Part shown: one piece after another, positions 36,701-47,812 of the stretch
How positions within the stretch are numbered: the first letter of the stretch is position 1
How the letters are laid out: each line of letters starts with the position of its first letter
Assembly (NCBI GenBank): GCA_029718625.1
Contig: CM056376.1
Span: 29,108,424-29,172,423 of the forward strand
Origin: Synaphobranchus kaupii
Lineage: Eukaryota > Chordata > Actinopteri > Anguilliformes > Synaphobranchidae
DNA length: 64,000 nucleotides
Reading direction: 5' to 3'
Made by a program: the position numbers and the translations under genes
Notes under the pieces: generated by a model
Told to the model about the DNA's origin: nothing
Database searches by the model: none
The model's input: only the letters and a program-made list of their open reading frames with translations

Positions 36701-39700
36701 GCTGCAGGGGGCGATAGAGTGCGTACTCTGAAGGCACTCTCTGACTCCATAGAGAGCAGGTCCCCATCGTAGGGGATCAGGTCCAGGATGTACTCGTCGA
36801 TGTTGATGAACGATCCCAGCACACCCTGCTCCTTCAGCCGCTGCTCACACAGCAGGCTGTGACGCGGGACGAACAGGATGTGGAAGTCACGCGGCGATCG
36901 CAGCTTGTCCTCGCTGCCATGGGAACAGAAACACGCAGCGTATAACCCATCTCACAACAGCCACTCACAATCATTAAAACTCTCCTTCCTTCTATCCCTA
37001 TCCCTTCCATCTAACTACATACAAATGATTACAGTTACATACATCCTGTAATAAGTGCTTTTTTTAATCATTATAACAGGATTCTACACAGACTTTATAA
37101 TTTTTTTACTTGCACTTGCTGGACTTGAAACTGTGTGCTTGTTGTGTAGTTGTTGTATAAAGTGCATTGTGCATTTGGTTCATGTGTATTCCAGCAGATT
37201 TTTTGTCATTTGTTATTGCTCTGGCCCAACTGGGCAAAAGTAAAGGGTTTAAAGGTTATATTCCTGGTATTTACTTTGTCTATTCATCCAAACTTTGTGA
37301 ACCATTGAATGGTAAGCATTCCTGTTTTTTTACTCCATTGAAGATTAAAGTGATACTGCAGTCAAAAACCGACTTTTCCCGTTGAAAACCGATGTTTATG
37401 TCTGAAAATCTCATGTTTAGTAAAAATGTTTTTTTCTGAGTTTTTGTGTAGGTTTACCATTACGCTGGTTTCCAGGGATTCGTGACGTCACAAGATCCTT
37501 AACATAAAAATGGGTGGAGTTGAGGTGATCCTAGGGTGGTCTCGTGGCTGGGCACGTGGTATAAAGGCAGAGACCAACGTTTTTTTTTCCCTCTGAGACT
37601 GAGACCCTTGTACTGCTAACTAGCTAGTTCAAGTTCAAATGCGAGTTGCTTTGTATTACTGCTAACGTTAATATTACGACTTATATCGACACACCCTTCC
37701 ACTCCTTGACCATATGAATATTCATAATATAACTACGTGGCATCATCGTCATATGACCAGACCTACTCACGAGTTCCAGTTCAAATTGAAGCGGTAAAAA
37801 AAGCCTTAGAAAAGGCTCTGCAGTATCTCTTTAAAATGGTTTAGATTAAAAAAGTCTGCTTGACCTTTCTTCTTTGATAATGTATTTCTAGTAAGTTATA
37901 CTTTATTGACCCCGTGGGGTGATTTGTCCTCTGCATTTTACCCATCCTAACTGCTTAGGAGCAGTGGGCAGCCACAGTGCAGCACCCGGGACCAACTCCA
38001 GCTCTGAGGCCAGTGCATTAGTCAAGGGCAATGGCAGGAGTTTACCTAACCTGACATACATGTATTAGTAATATTGTAAAACATCTCATTCCAAAATCAT
38101 GGGTATTAATATGGAGTTGGTCCCTCTTTGCTGCTAGAACAGCCTCCACTCTCCTGGGAAGGCTTTCCACTAGATGTTGGAACATTGCTGTGGGGATTTG
38201 CTTCCATTCAGCTAGAAGAGCATTTGTGAAGTTAGGTACAGATGTTGTATGATTAGGCCTGCACTGTAGTCGACGTTAAAATGGATCCCAAAGCTGTTTG
38301 GTGGGGTTGAGGTCAGGGCTCTGCGCAGGTCAGTCAAGTTCTTCCACTCCGATCTCGACAAACCATTTTTGTATGGACCTCGCTTTGTGCACGGGAGCAT
38401 TGTCATGCTGGTACAGGAACGGGCCTTCCCCAAACTTACCACAAAGTTGGAAGCCCAGAATGGCCTAGAATGTCATTGTATGCTGTAGCGTTAAGATTCG
38501 CCTTCACTGGAACTAAGGGGCCTAGCCCGAATTATGAAAACAGCCCCAGACCAAGGGGTGTCCGGATACTTTTGGCCATGTAGTGCATTCACAGTAATGG
38601 TCACTATCAAATAAAACAAACTACTCTGGTCATTTTGGTACAAAATACCATACTTTTTAGTGGCTAATGGCTAAGCCAAGGGCAGACTTTGTTGGTCTCC
38701 TCTATTCCTTTCACAGGAGGAAAGTTGGTAATCTGATCCTCTGGTCATTCGGCTGATTCATTCGGCACTTCCGCGTTTGCCCAAATTCTATTACAGTTTT
38801 TTCCAGAGAGATAGCAGGACACTGACCTAATGACATTCTCCGCAATTATGTCCATTAACTCCAATCTGGGCCTAACGAAGAAGATGATGTTTTTAACGTC
38901 AGCTGCAGGAAGGCGCCCGCCCTTGAGCGTAAACATCTTCTCCACTTCATGTTCCTGCAAAGCAAAACACCGCTCGTTAATGACGCTCGGATACACACAC
39001 ACACTTATACAAAAAACTGCGTTATAGTTCATACCTTCAATAAGGAATACTGAGCTATTAAGCCAAAGGGTCCCGTTAGATATTCATCCCAGACAATGGC
39101 CTGTAGACAGGAGGAACAAATTACTGCACAGCAATAAGAGGTTAGCCCTACATGTTGAAAATTTTGGTAACGACGTTACGTGACATTTATTTTTTACACA
39201 AGACTGTTTTCAATATTTTGTCATTATGCTTCCATATCTGGTCATAAGTGTTATGACGACTCAATCGAGCAAGACAAATCATTTATTGCCTAATCATCGA
39301 TTACCTAGGCTATCTAGGTGGCGTTACAGTGCTGACGTCGAAATCGAAATAAACCACTGGATTCATGCAAGGTGCACATTATTTAATAAAGTACAAGTCC
39401 GTGACTTTCAAATAGTAAACGTTAATAGGCGACATAATTAGCTAGATTCAAAGTGTGGTCATCAAACTGGAAATGTAGCTATGGATTTCCGTGCTTGCGA
39501 GGTAGCCAGTCAGCGAGCTTGAAAGCCAATTTCCTCAATCACACAGAATGCGAAACAAACTACAAGTCGATTCGACTAATACTTCGCCACTTTCCTACCT
39601 TGCTTCCAGCGCATTTATCCAAGAATTCTCGGAGCTCTTTTCGAGCAGCTTCCCTTAAAATGTTCAGGTTCACTCTGCCGTAAGACAAGTGAGCCGCCAT
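26637..39700 (-). CDS. vps33a: Vacuolar protein sorting-associated protein 33A, 13 coding exons
   Basis: Sec1/Munc18 (SM) protein of the HOPS and CORVET tethers, which binds VPS16 and SNAREs and drives endosome-lysosome fusion. Minus-strand coding exons: 39700-39599, 39100-39035, 38954-38827, 36913-36727, 35754-35638, 34958-34784, 34236-34043, 31883-31757, 31533-31466, 31361-31224, 30578-30441, 28779-28611, 26830-26637. Lengths and phases were checked at every junction and give about 600 residues (human 596). The protein starts [18 protein letters not shown]. Family landmarks include the [20 protein letters not shown] block, the [20 protein letters not shown] block of SM domain 2/3a and [19 protein letters not shown] near the end, with the C-terminus [11 protein letters not shown]. 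Donors for exons 4 and 6 adjoin minisatellites. Introns hold MITEs, SINEs and Tc1-like relics. No frameshift or stop was seen, so the gene looks intact. Confidence 0.97.
28024..28056. repeat. (CA)n microsatellite in vps33a intron 12
   Basis: About 16 CA dinucleotides. Confidence 0.95.
28210..28375 (+). mobile_element. tRNA-derived SINE, truncated
   Basis: Head ACGGCTAAGGAACTGGGCAT, a B-box-like GAGTTCCATTCCC, then AAGGTACTTAACCTGCACTG and CTTCAGTATCCAGCC. Related to the copies at 6486 and 47625. The L2-like tail is lost. It lies in vps33a intron 12. Confidence 0.7.
29102..29278. mobile_element. MITE in vps33a intron 11
   Basis: Perfect ends TTAAAGCTGCAGTAGG and CCTACTGCAGCTTTAA, about 177 bp apart overall, noncoding. 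Confidence 0.75.
29451..29515. repeat. (TG)n microsatellite
   Basis: About 30 TG dinucleotides, vps33a intron 11. Confidence 0.98.
29546..30315. mobile_element. Tc1/mariner-like short element with long inverted repeats
   Basis: Ends TACAGTCAGGTCCATAAATA and its complement closing GGACCTGACTGTA. The arms match for about 90 bp (ACCACAGTATATTGGAGGTG / CACCTTCAATATGCTGTGGT). Internal ACTATGTATAAAAAGTGCTG is typical of this fish family. A separate hairpin element is inserted at 29649-29802. Confidence 0.85.
29649..29802. mobile_element. Hairpin MITE nested inside the Tc1-like element
   Basis: Arms ACTCTGCTGCCAGATATGCA and TGCATATCTGGCAGCAGAGT match over about 60 nt with few mismatches, around a short loop at about 29712-29740. 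Confidence 0.85.
31945..32455. mobile_element. MITE in vps33a intron 7
   Basis: Exact terminal repeats GGCCCAATCTCAATGTCC and GGACATTGAGATTGGGCC. About 511 bp, noncoding. Confidence 0.85.
32477..32907. mobile_element. Second MITE in vps33a intron 7
   Basis: CAGTGTCCGAATCAG at the left and CTGATTCGGACACAG at the right, about 430 bp, starting only about 20 bp after the previous MITE. The interior is noncoding. Confidence 0.8.
33706..33736. repeat. (AT)n microsatellite
   Basis: About 15 AT dinucleotides in vps33a intron 7. The remainder of that intron (32908-34042) shows no named element. Confidence 0.9.
34261..34790. repeat. 52-bp minisatellite carrying the vps33a exon 6 splice donor
   Basis: Unit starts on the plus strand at 34261, 34313, 34365, 34417, 34469, 34520, 34572, 34624, 34676, 34728 and 34780. 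Plus-strand unit core: TCACCGTTGGTGCTGGGTAG. On the sense strand each repeats CACCAACG|GTGAGCG or a close variant. The copy at 34780 is the true junction, with the exon ending at 34784. Ten further copies follow into intron 6. Confidence 0.95.
35308..35475 (+). mobile_element. tRNA-derived SINE in vps33a intron 5
   Basis: GTGGCACTGTCCGTAGGGCA, a B-box-like AGGCTGGATTCCCC, then TACTGTGATCCCGTCTCTAT and a closing TCTCTGAATAAAGTGGAAAA. A different family from the L2-tailed SINEs. Confidence 0.55.
35995..36722. repeat. 38-bp minisatellite at the vps33a exon 4 donor
   Basis: About 19 copies of a 38-bp unit containing GGCGATAGAGAGCGTGTATG and CGTGTGTATGCTATAGG. On the sense strand the array begins about 4 nt after the exon 4 donor (36727/36726). 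ORFs through it are read-through of the repeat. Confidence 0.95.
37347..37832. mobile_element. MITE in vps33a intron 3
   Basis: AAAGTGATACTGCAG at the left and CTGCAGTATCTCTTT at the right, about 486 bp, noncoding. Confidence 0.65.
37895..38050. repeat. Teleost interspersed repeat fragment
   Basis: ACTTTATTGACCCCGTGGGG, then GCATTTTACCCATCCTAACT and AGGAGCAGTGGGCAGCCACA, words common in fish dispersed repeats. I cannot assign the family. Confidence 0.5.
38075..38590 (-). mobile_element. Truncated Tc1/mariner element
   Basis: The minus strand starts at a terminus containing GGCCAAAAGTATCCGGACAC. It continues through a transposase remnant (GCATGACAATGCTCCCGTGC, GACCTCAACCCCACC) with frameshifts. 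It lies in vps33a intron 3. Only the 3' part of the transposase is left. Confidence 0.85.
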
Positions 39701-40496
39701 CTTCCTGTCTGCCAGGGAAATCATGTGACCACCCGCGATTGGGACTGGGGAGCGGTCATGTGTCAAAACAAACGCTCCCTGTTCCTCTGACAGAGAAAAA
39801 AAAATTGTTAAATTGTATTACTGGTCGCCAAATCAATTATATGACATAATAATATAATGTAATATTATATTATTGTATTGTGTTTAGTACATCATTCACT
39901 ACTTTTTTCGTGGGCGGAGATAAAACACTATGACGCTGTCGTGTTAATTTTATTATTAGCCTATGAATTACATCCAGTGATCCAGGCATTTGACATAGCC
40001 TACATTTTATTTTATTTTTTACATGTAATGAAATACATTATGTGGCCTAATTGTGAGTGCAGTACAGGTGTTATAAACTATTAATAAATGGGTGATACAC
40101 TGTAAATACAATAGAATTGTCTTGCCTTATTCACCAGTAGGCGTCAAGAGGATACAGTAGGCTAAGTACACTGCAAATAAAATCTTATTAAGATTTTAAC
40201 AAGTATCCATTCCATAATCGGAAGTTTTCTGTTATCAACATCATCATTATAAAAACCTGCATGTCTCCTGGAATTTTATTCACAAAGACTCCAAAAATTG
40301 GCTGCCGATTCATTATGCACAATATGAATAGGCTAATGCCTCATAACTTCATGTTCATTTAGTAATACTTCCTCACAAATTACCGTATAAGAAACTGATC
40401 TAATGTTGATATGCGTTTCTTTAAAGTTCTAAAATGTATTTAACCCACTCCTTGGCCGTCGGTTGTTGCCTTGTGAAATAGTATGTGCGGTATAGT
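39701..40496. other. vps33a upstream region
   Basis: It should hold the vps33a promoter and 5' UTR. No other gene or clear TATA box was seen. Confidence 0.35.
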
Positions 40497-41700
40497 ATAT
40501 CAGATCAAAAACGGCTACGACGTAAAAAAAAGCCAAGTTACTCACGCATAGCCTACATAGCGCTGTCCGTAATTCCAACTTGCAAAAACTAGGCCTGCCT
40601 TTAAAAGTCTTGATATCAAAATGTGGCCAAGTTACAACTAACAATATTGCCTATCGTAGCTCACACTAAATAAACTAGCTCTATTCCAAAGCAATGCTAT
40701 CCAAACTTTCCTAAATTATTTAATGCAACTTGGCCCTGTGTTTCTTCATCTTTGCATGTGAAGAGATTGTGCCTCATGGAACAACATATGATTTCAATGA
40801 ATGTTTTTAACAGTTGATGAATAATTACACTCCAGAAAGGATATGGTTGTACTTTGTTGGCAAGTTTACTTTAGAAAATGTACAGGTTTTAAAATGTTAA
40901 CTGCTGCTACAGAATTCTTTACAATTCACAAACACATTTATATAAAGAAACATCATGTACAATAGAGAAAGGGGTGATGAATAAATAAATGCAGATAAAA
41001 ATGAGTAATATTTTTACCAAGAAAATAGCGTACATATAGCATTTTTACAAACGTATCCAGACATGTTTGTGGGTCAGATGGTGGCAAATAAGTAATAGTA
41101 CCAATTTTCTTAACATCATAGTATTTATGATATTTGCAAACAGAATTTTGTGAACACAAGGATATCTATGCTCTGTAGGACCACACAGGTTTTGATAGAA
41201 ATCCAAATAAATACATAATAATAATAATACATTTTATTCATTCTGTGCTTTTCATAGACCCAAAGCAGTGGATGCAGACAATTGTTCAAACATGCCCTAT
41301 AGTGTAGTAATTTTTCTGTTTAATTTCTAAGTGCAACACATCTGAATCAGAGTATTTCCACTATAAATTATTTTCATTTTGCAGTTTGATGTGGCACATA
41401 CAGTTTCATTGACCACATTCTCTTGAGATGGTAAGATGAATAAACACAGGGCCAAGTTGCATTAAATAATTTAGGAAAGTTTGGATAGCATTGTTTTGGA
41501 ATAGAGCTAGTTTATTTAGTGTGAGCTATGATAGGCAATATTGTTAGTTGTAACTTGGCCACATTTTGATATCAATACTTTTAAATGCAGGCCTAGTTTT
41601 TGCAAGTTGGAATTAAGGACTTATAGACAGCGCTATGTAGGCTATGCGTGAGTAACTTGGCTTTTTTTTTTTAACGTCGTAGACGTTTTTGATCTGATAT
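40497..41700. repeat. Large inverted repeat, arms about 250 bp
   Basis: The arms start ATATCAGATC (40497) and end GATCTGATAT (41700). They stay highly similar inward, for example GCCAAGTTACTCACGCATAG against CTATGCGTGAGTAACTTGGC, and AACTAGCTCTATTCC against GGAATAGAGCTAGTT, to about 40750 and 41430. The spacer of about 680 bp is AT-rich and encodes nothing I recognise. Possibly a foldback DNA element. Confidence 0.85.
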
Positions 41701-42889
41701 CACTTATTTTTTATAGCTAACTAATGATGAATAATGCATGAAGATAAACACGGAGAGACATGCATTCCAAAGAAATGCATGCAGACATTTGCGTAACTAT
41801 AACCCCCTCTACTGACAAGAATGAGAACAGTTATCCTATTACAGACAGCACACAATTACATTAAAAGAGTTTGTAGATGAGCAGTATTTAATGTGTAATG
41901 AAATACAATGAACAGCACCACCTGAGCTATGGATCATGAAGAAGCATGTAAATTAATGAACCAAGTCTACATGGAGACATGCATGCACAATGGGCTAGAC
42001 GCAAACACATTCTAGCTGAAAGACATACAGCCTAAATAGCTAGTACAGCCTAAATAGTTTGCATCAGTAAAATATGGAAATACAGTTTTAAAATAGGGCT
42101 ATTAGTATTCTATAGAAAATGAAATACATTTAACGTTAGGCTATTCAACACTGGATTGCCGGATGCGTAACTCCAACCTTCCATGTGTGGGCTGCGAGCG
42201 AGTGAGTTCATTCGTAGAAATTCCTTCGCAGTTTTTTTTCCGGTAGTGTAGAACGTGACCTGCGGGAAATGTTTTGGTACCGGACAGCTAGGTTTAGTTT
42301 AGTTTTCTGTAGTGCACTGAATGTAGGCTATAAGGCATGTTGATTCGCTTCATAGTAGCCTAGCTTGTATCTGCTTCCTGACTAGAAGCAGACTGACGCT
42401 TCTCTGGCAACAGTAAGGTTGGCTAACAAGCTTAATTGGACAACGCATATTTCCCAGGAATCTTAGCCAGAAAGAAAACAATAGATACTACTAAGAAAGT
42501 ACATACCAGAGATTATTCTTCTTATTATTATAATTAAAAGTATTTGTAGTAGCTAAGCTACATTATCTGCAGAGTAGCGTAGACTAGAGCCACATTCGGA
42601 GTGACTAACCATGAATGAGCTATATTTCGGGAATTGGCGGTTTATAAATCCGATCTCTTGAATGATTTCAGTTTAAATGAGGCTATCATCAATTCTTAAT
42701 GTAGGCTATTATTGTACATTTTTAATTTTCCTAGTAGTTAATTTTATGGTGACATTGTGTTATGTGTGAAAAGGATAAAGTGAACAGAGCTGAAGTGAAG
42801 AAATTAATGAATAAAGAAATGTTGGCCGAGGCAAGGGTACGTTGAGGTTCGGTTCAACAGTCAGTCAGTCATGACCGCAAGAGCAGAGC
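41701..42889. other. Intergenic, no gene seen
   Basis: No exon, repeat or convincing ORF was recognised. Confidence 0.4.
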
Positions 42890-43303
42890 TTAACATTACA
42901 TTCATTTAGCAGACGCTTTTATCCAAAGCGACGTACAATAAGTGCATACAGAGACATCATCAAGATCACTACAGAACAGACAAGACAAAGCACATCCTTC
43001 CCATAATGTAGCAGCTATCCCTAGTAATGAATGTTGACTGTAGTTCACAGTAAGCTGTGGGTAAATCAGCTATACTACACTTCTATTCTAAATACTATTA
43101 TAAACTATAACAAACAGACAGGAAAACACAGGAAATTAGTAAACACAGGGAACTGATATTCCTAGGTTAGAATATCAGTCAAGGTGGAGTCTGAAGAGGT
43201 GTGTCTTCAGGCCTCGACGGAATGCAGGCAGGGTTCGAGTAGAACGTAGGGGAATGGGAAGTTCATTCTACCACTGAGGAGCTAAGGTGGAAAAACTCTG
43301 CAG

Positions 43304-45171
43304 TCAAGATGAGCGAGAGCCTTTGTCACGGAGGGGGGGAAGTGCGAGTCGCCCTGCTGTAGAAGAGCGAAGTGGTCGAGCAGGAACATAGTTCTGGATT
43401 AAGTCCTGCAGGTAGGCGGGGCCTGTCCTATTGGCTGCAGTGTAGGTCAGGGTCAGAACTTTGAACCTGATCCTGGCTGCAATTGGCAGCCAGTGGAGTG
43501 ACCTCAGCAGGGTTACGTGGGAAAATTTCGGGAGGTTGAACACAACCCGGGCAGCTGCATTCTGGATCAGTTGAAGAGGCAGAATGGGGCAGGCCGGTAG
43601 GCTTGTGAGCAGGGAGTTGCAGTAGTCCAGGCGTGAGGTGACCATAGTCTGGACAAGAAGCTGGGTGGAGTAGGTGGTCAGGTACGGTCGAATCCTCCTG
43701 ATGTTGTACAGGAGGAACCTGCAGGACCGTGCCGTTTGTCCAGGACCACCCCAAGGTTCCTTGCAGAGCGGGAGGCAGCCACCACGGTCCCGTCAACGGT
43801 GATGGAGAGGTCATGTAGTGGGGAGGTCTTGTACGGCATGAAGAGGAGCTCTGTCTTGTCAAGGTTGAGCTTCAGGTGATGGGTAGCCATCCACTCTGAG
43901 ATGTCAGTCAGACAAGCAGATATCCTCTCCTTAACCTCTGGGGTAGAGGGAGGGAAAGAGAGGAAGAGTTGAGTATCATCAGCATAGCTATGGTATGAGA
44001 AGCCATGTGAATTAATTACTGAACCAAGAGACTTAGTATACATAGAGAACAGCAGAGGACCCAGTACAGATCCCTGCGGGACTCCTGTAGACAGGGGATG
44101 GGGAGCAGAGACAGAACCCTTCCAGGAGACTTGGTAGGATCTATCAGTGAGATACGATACAAACCAAGAGAGGGCAGTTCCAGAAATTCCCATCTCAGCG
44201 AGTGTGGAGATCAGGAGTTTGTGGTTGACCGTGTCGAATGCCACAGACAGGTCAAGGAGAATCAGAACAGAGGAGAGAGAGGAGGCTCTAGCAGTGGAGA
44301 GTGCCTCCGTCACGGCCAGGAGAGCAGTTTCAGTGGAATGGCCGGTTCTGAAGCCGGACTGATGCGGGTCAAGCAGGTTGTTCTGGTGGAGAAAAACAGA
44401 CAGTTGGTTAAGGACAGCACGTTCAATTGTTTTGGACAGGAAGGGCAAGAGAGATACAGGACGGTAGTTCCTGACATCAGCGGGATCCAAGCTAGGTTTT
44501 TTAAGGAGTGGGGTTACACGGGCAGTTTTAAAGGCAGCAGGAACATGGCCACAGATTAGGGAGGTGTTAATAATGGAGGACAGATATGGAAGGAGCTCAG
44601 CAGATATATACTGGAGGACTGCTGAAGGTATGGGGTCTAGTGGACAGGTGGTTGCGCGATGGCGCGTCAGCTGGAGCACATCTGAGTCCTCCAGAATCTT
44701 GAAGGAAGACAGTGTAGCGATGGGTTCAGTATGGGGGATGTGGGGTGTCACCGGATGCGTGAAGGAGTTCCGGATCGCGGCCACCTTCCCCTCAAAGTGG
44801 GTCAGGAAGTCATCTGCAGAGAGGGAGGATGGTGAAGGGGGTGGAGGGGGGATGAGCAGGGAGGAGAAGGTGGAAAAGAGTTTACGTGGGTTAGATACAC
44901 ATGCATCAATTTTAGACTGGAAAAATTCAGTTTTAGCTGATGTGGTTGCAGCTGTGAAGGCTGCCAGCAGAGTGTGGTAGGAGGTCAGATCATCTGGGGA
45001 TCTGGATTTCCTCCACTTTCTCTCAGCGGCTTGCAGCATGGTTCTGCTGGATCTGAGAGAAGCCACGGGGAGGGGGGTGATGGTCGAGCTGGTTTGAAGA
45101 CAAGAGAACATAGTGAGTTGAGAGACAGAGAGGCATGAGTTAAACACAGAGGTGGCAACATCAATAGGCAT
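43304..45171 (-). pseudogene. L2 LINE reverse transcriptase part
   Basis: RT domain with NYRPVSLLPFLSKTIERAVL, SGFRTGHSTETALLAVTEAL, DLSVAFDTVNHKLL, STGVPQGSVLGPLLFSMY and the catalytic YADD box (about residue 396 of the open segment). A second frame break near 43690-43740 separates the C-terminal piece (43304-43645: SRLDYCNSLL, LHWLPIAARIRFKV). Non-functional as it stands. Confidence 0.9.
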
Positions 45172-46034
45172 TTTAGCAAAGGTAGCAGGAGGAGGAAGTG
45201 CAGAGAGAGCAGAAGTAGTGAGAGGGTGCGGAGATTTCTCCTGGACATAACAGTGGGTGAGTTGTTAGCGGAGTTGAGGGAGAGTGGGCAGGAGAGAGAA
45301 AATGAGATAAAGAAATGGTCCGATACGTGGAGGGGGGTCACCGTGAGTTCAGATGTGGCACAACTCCTGGTGAGTACAAGGTCCAATTGGTTACCACCCT
45401 TGTGGGTGGCAGGCGATGGGGACTGAGTGAGCGCGAAGGACTGGAGGAGTGAGGTGACACTGGATAGCTGGGAACTGTCTGGTTGGAGGTTGAAGTCTCC
45501 CAGTAGGATTACAGGGGTACCATCCTCAGGGAAGGAGCTCAGGAGAGTGTCCAGTTCATCCAGGAAAGCGCCGAGCAGACCTGGAGGGCGATAGAGAACA
45601 ACAATGTTAAGTGCAGATGGGTGAGTTACAGTGACTGCATGAAACTCAAAGGAGGAGATATTCAGGCAGGGTACAGTGGGAATAGAGAATTTCCAGGACG
45701 TGGAAATGAGCAAACCAGTACCCCCGCCTCTGCTAGAGGCCCTGGGGGTGTGAGAGAAGGAGTAGCCAGCAGACAGAGCAGCTGGAGTGGCTGTGTTATC
45801 GGGAGTGATCCAGGTCTCAGTGAGAGCCAGGAAGTGGAGGGACTTCACCTTGGCATAGGCAGTGATGAAGTCAGCTTTCTGGACGGCTGACCGGCAGTTC
45901 CATAGTCCACCCACCACTGAGAGTTCCTTATGAGAGGACAGTGGTGGGCAGACCAGGTTAGCCGGACAGCGTCGGTGGTGGTTGGGCCTCCTGGAGCGAG
46001 GCATGGAGCACAGAGGAATGGGGGTTAGACACAT
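44985..46034 (-). pseudogene. L2 LINE apurinic endonuclease part
   Basis: Endonuclease/exonuclease/phosphatase fold. FLALTETWITPDNTATPAAL, VVLYRPPG, VILLGDFNLQPDSSQLSS and the VTPLHVSDHFFISFSLS block give the conserved E, D-N and S-D-H motifs. The natural frame continues into the reverse transcriptase, but a one-base change near 45230 shifts it, so this ORF ends out of frame at 44985. Confidence 0.88.
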
Positions 46035-46060
46035 GGTAGGGGGTGATACGACAGGTTAGG

Positions 46061-46600
46061 TGGGGAAAGATCATAACAAACAGATAGTTCAGACAAATTG
46101 ACGATGAGGCTGCCGTATTTACGGTATTTACGGCTGCTTTAATTTATAGACTATTTGCTAATTTCCCGATTGCACTCAGCTGCTTGCAGGGCTAGTTCAC
46201 TCAGGTGAATCTATTTTCAATTAGCAACACAAAAGACTAGCAGCTGGCCTAAAAACACAAAGCAAGTTAACAACTGACCGCTAATGCTGCAATTTACTTC
46301 AACTACACAGTGACTACACTACAAAAAGTTCAATTAACTAACGCACAGCTGAAACCGAATGAAAAGACGACACTTAGCCTATCTGACGGTAGATTATTGA
46401 CAACGCTGGTCTGATTGCACTCATTAACACCCTCCCCAAACCAGACAAGAGCGAGCATCAAGTGTCAGTGAAACATTGAACAGTTAATATTGGAAACCTC
46501 TTTTGCCTTTGCAATAAAAATACGTTAATGTGTTAATGTGAAAATAATAACAGTCTAATAAATGAAAAGTACTTAACAGGTGCACATTGTTTTTGTGGAA
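46061..46600. other. Probable 5' flank of the L2 element, otherwise no gene
   Basis: The first 300 bases look like L2 5' sequence (CTAGCAGCTGGCC-type words). No ORF1 could be read. Confidence 0.3.
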
Positions 46601-46607
46601 AATAAAC

Positions 46608-46684
46608 ATATGCACTGCTGGACTCGAACCCACAATCCTCTATGTGAGAGACAGCGCCTCTATCCATTAGGCCACAGCAACTTC
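46608..46684 (-). tRNA. tRNA-Arg-like pseudogene or SINE head
   Basis: Minus strand: TTGCTGTGGCCTAATGGATA with an intact A box, and GGGTTCGAGTCC as an intact B box. A six-base acceptor pairing TTGCTG/CAGCAG is possible. The T stem is short by about three bases, and the anticodon loop has no proper U33, so a functional tRNA is unlikely. The D arm best resembles tRNA-Arg. Confidence 0.45.
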
Positions 46685-46689
46685 TTGGA

Positions 46690-47624
46690 AAGCATGAAGC
46701 CATTAGCTGTATTAACATTAAAAACCATTAGTATGAAGCGTTTTTATCGGGCGATAAGCTTGATGAGCAGGTATACGGACCATACCCTCAAAGAATAATT
46801 CTCCCCATTGGATAACATCGCGACGGATGCAGGCAGTTTGGCAGGAGAATGGGAAGAAGAAGAAGCGGAAGAGTTAATGTTTTAAGGGCTCAGAGTCTAT
46901 GGTTATTGTGATTACGTCTGTAGGAAACCCTGAAAAGTGCCAAACTCTCGGTGCTGTATAGGTATGGGGCATGCCCCACCAAGCCGTAACTTGGCGGATG
47001 GCATACCTGCCATCCCAATTTTTTTTTTACTGTAACACAAAACAGTGTGAATTTTTTCATACATAGGAATAGCCACTAGATGGCGATAAAAACACTATTT
47101 ATAAAAATCTTGCTGAGTTGTTACTGATGTTCAGATTATTACCATTCGTCAGTAGCCTACATGGTATTGACAGCGCTGAAGTGTTTTTTGATGCCTCCTC
47201 GTTCACTTATATTGCATTTTTATATGCAATGTGTCCCTGAATGTTTCCAATCAAATGCAACTACATCTCATTCTAGTATTAGCAATATGATGTACCATAT
47301 CAATCCGCCATTCCGATTTATAAAGGCAGACCATCCCTCCATCCACTGAGTTTATCCGCATAACAAAAATGCTGGTTTAATTCTAACACTGCTGGTGTAC
47401 ATTTAACACCTATAGGGTGTTTATACGAGACCATGGTCATTTTTGCTGTCAGCACTATAAATGCGTGACTATGCACTGAAACCCAGTGTTTTAACACAGA
47501 GGGTCACCCCGCAGACTGAAATTCACATTAATTAGAACATTGATGTTCTACCACATTGGTACTCGTTCGATGCACAAGCAGCATTGTGTTGGTGACTCTG
47601 TTCATGTTGCACTTAAAATGGTGG
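46690..47624. other. Intergenic, no gene seen
   Basis: No supported feature. Confidence 0.4.
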
Positions 47625-47812
47625 CTGTGTGGTTATGATTATGGAACTGGGCTTGCAACTCCAAGTTTATGGGTTCCATTCCCAGACGGGGCATTACCGT
47701 TGTACATGTGAGCAAAAGGTACTTTTCCTGAACTGCTTCAGCAAAACACCCAGCTGTATAAATGGATTATATCGCTCTGGATAAGTGTGTCTGCAAAATT
47801 GTAAAGTGTAGC
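47625..47812 (+). mobile_element. tRNA-derived SINE with L2-like tail
   Basis: GGAACTGGGCTTGCAACTCC, B-box-like GGGTTCCATTCCC, CCTGAACTGCTTCAG, CCAGCTGTATAAATGGAT and the tail CGCTCTGGATAAGTGTGTCT. Same family as 28210 and 6486. Confidence 0.75.

Larger units (their letters stand above)
42890..46060 (-). mobile_element. LINE of the CR1/L2 clade, nearly full ORF2, degraded
   Basis: About 3.2 kb. The 3' end is at the left, with the tail GCTTTGGATAAAAGCGTCTG then CTAAATGAATGTAATG at 42890-42940. Endonuclease and reverse transcriptase parts are open in separate frames. Related sequence may continue rightwards to about 46390 as 5' untranslated or ORF1-side sequence. This element is a plausible source of the L2-tailed SINE fragments in the window. 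Confidence 0.9.

Noticed and set aside
44098..45890. Plus-strand ORFs of 66-153 codons over the LINE
   Set aside because: Antisense shadows of the L2 endonuclease and reverse transcriptase.
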